In this document: positions 6,754 to 9,482 of the stretch, piece by piece
Position numbering within the stretch: position 1 is the first letter of the stretch
Layout of the letters: each line of letters opens with the position of its first letter
Assembly: GCA_046260215.1 (NCBI GenBank)
Contig: JBHEPQ010000336.1
Location: 1 to 9,482 of the forward strand
Origin: Chromatocurvus sp046260215
Lineage (GTDB): Bacteria; Pseudomonadota; Gammaproteobacteria; Pseudomonadales; Halieaceae
Direction: 5' to 3'
Length of the DNA: 9,482 bases
The notes under the pieces: model-generated
Told to the model about the DNA's origin: nothing
Databases searched by the model: none
Seen by the model: the letters and a program-made list of their open reading frames with translations, nothing else
Program-made: the position numbers and the translations under genes

Positions 6754-7065
6754 GTGGGTGACTCCGACGACAGGGACAAGGCCGAATCCCGCCGGCTGGC
6801 ATTAGTTCTCATCGCATCGGTGGCGGTGGTCGGCCTGGCTGCGATGCTGATGCTCCCGGTTCTCGGCGATATTGCCGCCACGCAGTTTGAGCCCGGCCTC
6901 GGCTTGCGCGATGCTGCCGTTATTGCCTTTTTCACCACCGCCGTGCTGTTCATTGTGTTTGCCGTCGCCGCCGGCGATGGACTGCTCGGTGAGCTGCAGT
7001 TCATGCTGGGCAGCTTTTTCCTGTTCTTCGTTATTATCTGGCTGCTGCTCGCCTGGATATTCTGA
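6754..7065 (+). CDS. Small three-helix membrane protein of unknown function
   Basis: I do not recognise a family for this 103-residue protein. A short charged N-terminus (GDSDDRDKAESRR) is followed by three hydrophobic segments at about 15-38, 54-74 and 80-103. The last one runs to the C-terminus and is rich in Phe and Trp. The start is the GTG at 6754, 5 bases after the stop of the PH-domain gene, with AAGGA (6740-6744) 9 bases upstream. Codon use is like the neighbours. The tight spacing suggests it is made together with the PH-domain protein and may be its membrane partner; that is inference. It is the last + strand gene before a convergent gap that holds a tandem repeat but no clear terminator. 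Confidence 0.72.
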   Translation: MGDSDDRDKAESRRLALVLIASVAVVGLAAMLMLPVLGDIAATQFEPGLGLRDAAVIAFFTTAVLFIVFAVAAGDGLLGELQFMLGSFFLFFVIIWLLLAWIF

Positions 7066-7075
7066 CTGTTCCCCT

Positions 7076-7094
7076 GGCTTCGCAATGGCGAACC
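7076..7094. other. Small hairpin at the edge of the tandem repeat
   Basis: GG-TTCGC (7076-7083, with C7078 bulged) can pair with GCGAACC (7088-7094) around an AATG loop. Its right arm is part of the first repeat unit, so the left arm could equally pair with any later copy. No T-run follows on either strand, so it is not a classical terminator, though it is the only hairpin I see in this convergent gap. Confidence 0.3.
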
Positions 7095-7150
7095 ACTCGA
7101 TGGCGAACCACTCGATGGCGAACCACGCGATGGCGAACCACGCGATGGCG
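7085..7150. repeat. 15-base tandem repeat, four full copies plus a partial one
   Basis: The unit is ATGGCGAACCACTCG (7085-7099, 7100-7114) with a variant ATGGCGAACCACGCG (7115-7129, 7130-7144) and a partial copy ATGGCG (7145-7150). Within each variant the copies are identical, and the two variants differ at one base, so the array is recent. It lies in the gap between the end of the small membrane gene (7065) and the end of tas (7157 side), stopping five bases short of the tas stop codon. Because the unit is 15 bases it can be read on the + strand as repeated Met-Ala-Asn-His-Ser/Ala, but there is no ribosome binding site and I do not call a gene. Confidence 0.9.
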
Positions 7151-7154
7151 GATT

Positions 7155-8198
7155 TCAGGGGGCGGGAATGCAGTACCGGCGATGCAGTGCCTCCAGCTCC
7201 TTCAGCAGCGGTTTATCCAGCCTGACATCGATACTGTCGATGTTCGCGCGCAGCTGCTCCAGCGTCGTGGCCCCTATGATGTCGGAGGTCGTGAACTGGC
7301 GGGTATTGACGAACGCGAGCGCCATCTGCGCCGGATCGAGCTGGTGCTCCTTGGCCAGCGCCACGTACGCGGACGTTGCCGCCTCCGCCTCGGGCGAGCC
7401 ATAGCGCGAAAAGCGCTCGAACAGCGCAAGCCGGGAGTCCGCCGGAAGTGCGCCATCCCGGTATTTGCCACTCAGCATGCCGAATGCCAGGGGAGAGTAG
7501 GCGAGGAGGCCGACCTGTTCGCGGATGGCGATCTCTGCCAGACCCACCTCGAAGGAACGGTTGAGCAGGTTGTAGGGGTTCTGGATGCTGACAATACGCG
7601 GCAGGTTTTTTTCTCTCGCCAGCCGCAGGTATTCCAGCACACCCCAGGGCGTCTCATTGGAGATGCCGATGTGGCGCACCTTGCCGGCCTGCACCAGTTC
7701 GCCAAGGGCCGAAAGGGTTTCCTCAATGGCAATACCGTCGTCATCGTGATGCAGGTAGCCAAGGCGCCCGAAAAAGTTGGTCGTGCGCTCGGGCCAGTGC
7801 ACCTGGTACAGGTCGACATGGTCTGTCTGCAGCCTGTCGAGAGACGCGTCTACCGCCTGGTGAATCTGCGTGCGGCTCAGCCTGGGGCCGTCCCGCATAT
7901 GATTCACTCCGGCATTGCCGTCGCCGCGGCCGCTAACCTTGGTGGCGAGCACGATCTCGTTACGCCTGCCGCTGCGCGTCAGCCACTGACCGATGAAGCG
8001 TTCGGTTTCACCCTGGGTGTCAGCCCGGGGGGGAACCGGATACATTTCTGCCGTATCGATAAAGTTCACCCCGCGGGACAGGGCGTAGTCCAGCTGCGCC
8101 GCCGCTTCAATCGTGGTGTTCTGCTGGCCGTAGGTCATGGTGCCCAGGCCGATAACGCTGACGTCAATGTCGGTTTGGCCCAGCTTGCGGTACTGCAT
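7155..8198 (-). CDS. tas: Tas-type NADP-dependent aldo/keto reductase
   Basis: This 347-residue protein is close to E. coli Tas (346 residues) along its whole length. It has the opening LGLGTMTYGQQN, the AEMYPVPPR segment, VDLYQVHWPER, the GISNETPWGV loop, IQNPYNLLNRSFEVGLAE, and the ending PAP. The aldo/keto reductase tetrad is complete: Asp48, Tyr53, Lys87 (ATKVSG) and His134 (QVHWP). The enzyme is a cytosolic TIM barrel reducing carbonyls with NADPH. The physiological substrate of Tas is not settled; the E. coli gene was found by suppression of a starvation-related tyrosine auxotrophy. The ATG at 8198 is supported by GGAG (complement of 8206-8209) 7 bases upstream. It lies 81 bases downstream of fieF on the same strand, separated by a 14-base tandem repeat, and may share its transcript. 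Confidence 0.92.
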   Translation of the reverse strand: MQYRKLGQTDIDVSVIGLGTMTYGQQNTTIEAAAQLDYALSRGVNFIDTAEMYPVPPRADTQGETERFIGQWLTRSGRRNEIVLATKVSGRGDGNAGVNHMRDGPRLSRTQIHQAVDASLDRLQTDHVDLYQVHWPERTTNFFGRLGYLHHDDDGIAIEETLSALGELVQAGKVRHIGISNETPWGVLEYLRLAREKNLPRIVSIQNPYNLLNRSFEVGLAEIAIREQVGLLAYSPLAFGMLSGKYRDGALPADSRLALFERFSRYGSPEAEAATSAYVALAKEHQLDPAQMALAFVNTRQFTTSDIIGATTLEQLRANIDSIDVRLDKPLLKELEALHRRYCIPAP

Positions 8199-8224
8199 CA
8201 GTGATCTCCATCTTCAACTTAGGG

Positions 8225-8280
8225 GTGTCGCGTTACGGATGTCGCGTTGCGAGTGCTGCGTTACGAGTGTTGCGTGTTGT
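8225..8280. repeat. 14-base degenerate tandem repeat between fieF and tas
   Basis: Four consecutive 14-base units can be aligned: GTGTCGCGTTACGG (8225-8238), ATGTCGCGTTGCGA (8239-8252), GTGCTGCGTTACGA (8253-8266) and GTGTTGCGTGTTGT (8267-8280). The first three differ from each other at two to four positions; the last is more diverged. The array fills most of the 81-base gap, and its last base belongs to the fieF stop codon on the other strand. No promoter or terminator with good match is visible in the gap. Confidence 0.75.
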
Positions 8281-9200
8281 CAGTGCGCCAGCTTCTCTTC
8301 CAGTCGGTTCTCGCTAAGCCCTGCCGGGTCCTGGTGAATGACGACATCGGCGGTCGGTATCGCGCTTTTGATGGCCGCGGTGACGTCATCGGCGATATGG
8401 TGCGCCAGGCGCAGGGGCATGTCACCGTCCAGCTCCAGGTGCAGCTCGATAAAATCGATCCGGCCAGAGCTGCGCGTGCGCAAGTCGTGAATGCCTCGCA
8501 CTTCCGGGTGGCGGTTGGCGGTGTCGCGTATCAGCTGTCGACGTGTCTCGGGCAGTTCGCGATCGAGCAGTTCATTGAAGGCGTCGCTCATGATGCCTTT
8601 TGCCATAAACAGGATATACACAGCAATGCCGCAGGCGAACAGCGGGTCCATGCCGGCCCAGCCCCACTGCGACAGCAGCAGCGCCAGGATCACCGCACTG
8701 TTGGTCAGCAGGTCCGTGCGGTAGTGAAGGGCGTCGGCGCGGATTGCGGCGGAGTCGGTACGTCGGATTACGTATTGCTGCAGGGTGAGCAGAGCCAGCG
8801 TCGCCACGATAGTGAACAGCATGACCGCGATTCCGACTTCCAGGGTCGGGATTTCCGGTGGTTCACGCAGGCGCTGCACAGCCTCGAACAGCAGGTAAAG
8901 CCCGGAACCGATGATCAGGATGCTCTGCGCCAGGGCGGAGATCGACTCCGCCTTGCCGTGTCCGAAGCGGTGCGCGCGATCGGCGGGCGCCAGCGCGTAG
9001 CGCACCGCAAAAAGATTCAGCACTGAGGCGCCGGAGTCCATCACCGAATCGATCAACGATGCCAGGATACTCATCGAGCCGGTCTGGGCGTAGGCAAGGG
9101 CCTTTGCCAGGATCAGGGTCACGGCCACAGCGACGGACGCCGACGTGGCGAGTCGCATCAGGCGTGCGGCGTGTTCGGGATCTATGGATTTCTCTGACAT
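8280..9200 (-). CDS. fieF: Cation diffusion facilitator, FieF/YiiP type (Fe/Zn/Cd efflux)
   Basis: This is a 306-residue inner-membrane transporter with six membrane helices and a cytosolic C-terminal domain. The ligands known from E. coli YiiP all recur here with a constant +6 shift. Site A is Asp51/Asp55 (DSVMD) and His159/Asp163 (HYRTD). Site B is Asp74, His77 and His81 (ADRAHRFGHGK). The C-terminal site is His238, His254, His267, His289 and Asp291. The DDHD set at site A is the zinc/iron-type arrangement, so the protein is expected to export Zn, Fe or Cd in exchange for protons as a homodimer. The start at 9200 gives a normal family N-terminus, though the ribosome binding site is weak. 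A sigma-70-like promoter lies upstream at 9255-9283. tas follows on the same strand after the 14-base repeat. Confidence 0.94.
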   Translation of the reverse strand: MSEKSIDPEHAARLMRLATSASVAVAVTLILAKALAYAQTGSMSILASLIDSVMDSGASVLNLFAVRYALAPADRAHRFGHGKAESISALAQSILIIGSGLYLLFEAVQRLREPPEIPTLEVGIAVMLFTIVATLALLTLQQYVIRRTDSAAIRADALHYRTDLLTNSAVILALLLSQWGWAGMDPLFACGIAVYILFMAKGIMSDAFNELLDRELPETRRQLIRDTANRHPEVRGIHDLRTRSSGRIDFIELHLELDGDMPLRLAHHIADDVTAAIKSAIPTADVVIHQDPAGLSENRLEEKLAH

Positions 9201-9254
9201 CTACAGCAGGTGGTTGCTCGATACGGCCTCACAGTATGCCACCGTTGCCGCCGG

Positions 9255-9283
9255 ATTAAGATGCCCGTGAGCCTGTCAGTCAA
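9255..9283 (-). promoter_or_regulatory. Sigma-70-like promoter for fieF
   Basis: On the minus strand TTGACT (complement of 9278-9283) is followed by a 17-base spacer and CTTAAT (complement of 9255-9260). That is 5/6 and 4/6 matches to consensus with ideal spacing, leaving a leader of roughly 45-50 bases before the fieF ATG. The -35 overlaps the T-run of the possible terminator of the upstream gene. Confidence 0.6.
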
Positions 9284-9297
9284 AAAGCCAGAGTGGC
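9282..9297 (-). terminator. Possible short terminator of the right-edge gene
   Basis: On the minus strand GCCA-CTC-TGGC (complement of 9287-9297) is followed by five T (complement of 9282-9286). The stem has only four base pairs, extendable by one G-U, so it is weak, but it lies 28 bases after the stop of the right-edge gene, where one is expected. Confidence 0.35.
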
Positions 9298-9324
9298 CGT
9301 GATTTTCTGTTCCGCGGATCGGCT

Positions 9325-9482
9325 TCACGGCCCCCAGCGCACAATCTCCCTCAGCTGGTGCTCCCCGACAATCACCCAGCCGGGCGCAGGTTCACCCTCA
9401 CCCGCGGGGGCGAGGTGCGGATGCCGCGCGATCACCTCATCAAGCAGGCTTTCCTGCTCCACGGTTTCGAGCGCTTTCAGAT
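9325..9482 (-). CDS. C-terminal fragment of an unrecognised protein (5' end outside window)
   Basis: An open frame enters from the right edge on the minus strand and ends at a TGA (complement of 9325-9327), giving the last 51 residues. It reads LKALETVEQESLLDEVIARH, then a Pro/Gly/Glu-rich turn, then GWVIVGEHQLREIVRWGP at the C-terminus. Codons have GC-rich third positions and the frame stays open to the edge, so it is probably a real gene. I do not recognise the family and see no catalytic motif in this piece. It is co-directional with fieF but is followed by a possible terminator and a separate fieF promoter, so it is likely a separate transcription unit. Confidence 0.6.
   Translation of the reverse strand, partial: LKALETVEQESLLDEVIARHPHLAPAGEGEPAPGWVIVGEHQLREIVRWGP

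Noticed and set aside
7085..7225. A 46-codon + strand frame starting in the tandem repeat (Met-Ala-Asn-His-Ser/Ala repeats)
   Set aside because: There is no ribosome binding site, it runs into the antisense of tas, and the periodicity simply reflects the 15-base repeat.
7182..8204. A 340-codon open frame on + antisense to tas
   Set aside because: It is the mirror of a well-supported aldo/keto reductase gene in GC-rich sequence, has no recognisable domain, and no ribosome binding site stands out.
8247..9026. A 259-codon open frame on + antisense to fieF
   Set aside because: fieF on the other strand has every expected metal ligand; the antisense product is Gln/His/Arg-rich without family features, as expected for a shadow frame.

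Overview
The window looks like part of a high-GC gammaproteobacterial chromosome. The evidence is a PyrF C-terminus followed by a ComEA-like helix-hairpin-helix protein and Pseudomonas-type wbpV/wbpL/wbpM genes, then close relatives of the E. coli proteins Tas and FieF. Genes are tightly packed with GC-rich third codon positions. I see no phage, transposon, CRISPR, rRNA or tRNA sequence, and the species cannot be told from this window alone.

Left part (1-4908), all on +: the end of pyrF with a possible terminator; a short exported ComEA-like protein with a good intrinsic terminator behind it; then three genes that together form an initiation module for a surface polysaccharide. WbpM (membrane UDP-GlcNAc 4,6-dehydratase type) makes a 4-keto-6-deoxy sugar nucleotide. 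The WbpV-like short-chain reductase/epimerase would reduce it to UDP-QuiNAc or UDP-FucNAc. The WbpL-like transferase would load that sugar phosphate onto undecaprenyl phosphate. All three appear to start with TTG. No further glycosyltransferase, flippase or polymerase gene lies beside them.

Middle part (4908-7065), all on +: a DHH/DHHA1 phosphoesterase overlapping a HIT-family nucleotide-binding protein by 11 bases, then a bacterial PH-domain membrane protein (GTG start) followed 5 bases later by a small three-helix membrane protein (GTG start).

Right part (7155-9482), all on -: tas (aldo/keto reductase), fieF (cation diffusion facilitator with every YiiP metal ligand conserved at a constant offset), and the C-terminal end of an unrecognised gene. 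fieF has a good sigma-70-like promoter that overlaps the possible terminator of the upstream gene. Two unrelated short tandem arrays flank tas: a near-perfect 15-base repeat in the convergent gap at its 3' end, and a degenerate 14-base repeat between it and fieF.

Most of the window is ordinary chromosomal content. The points most worth a second look are the stand-alone polysaccharide initiation module with a terminator directly in front of its first ribosome binding site, the DHH-HIT pair with altered signature residues, the PH/small-membrane-protein pair, and the two tandem arrays.
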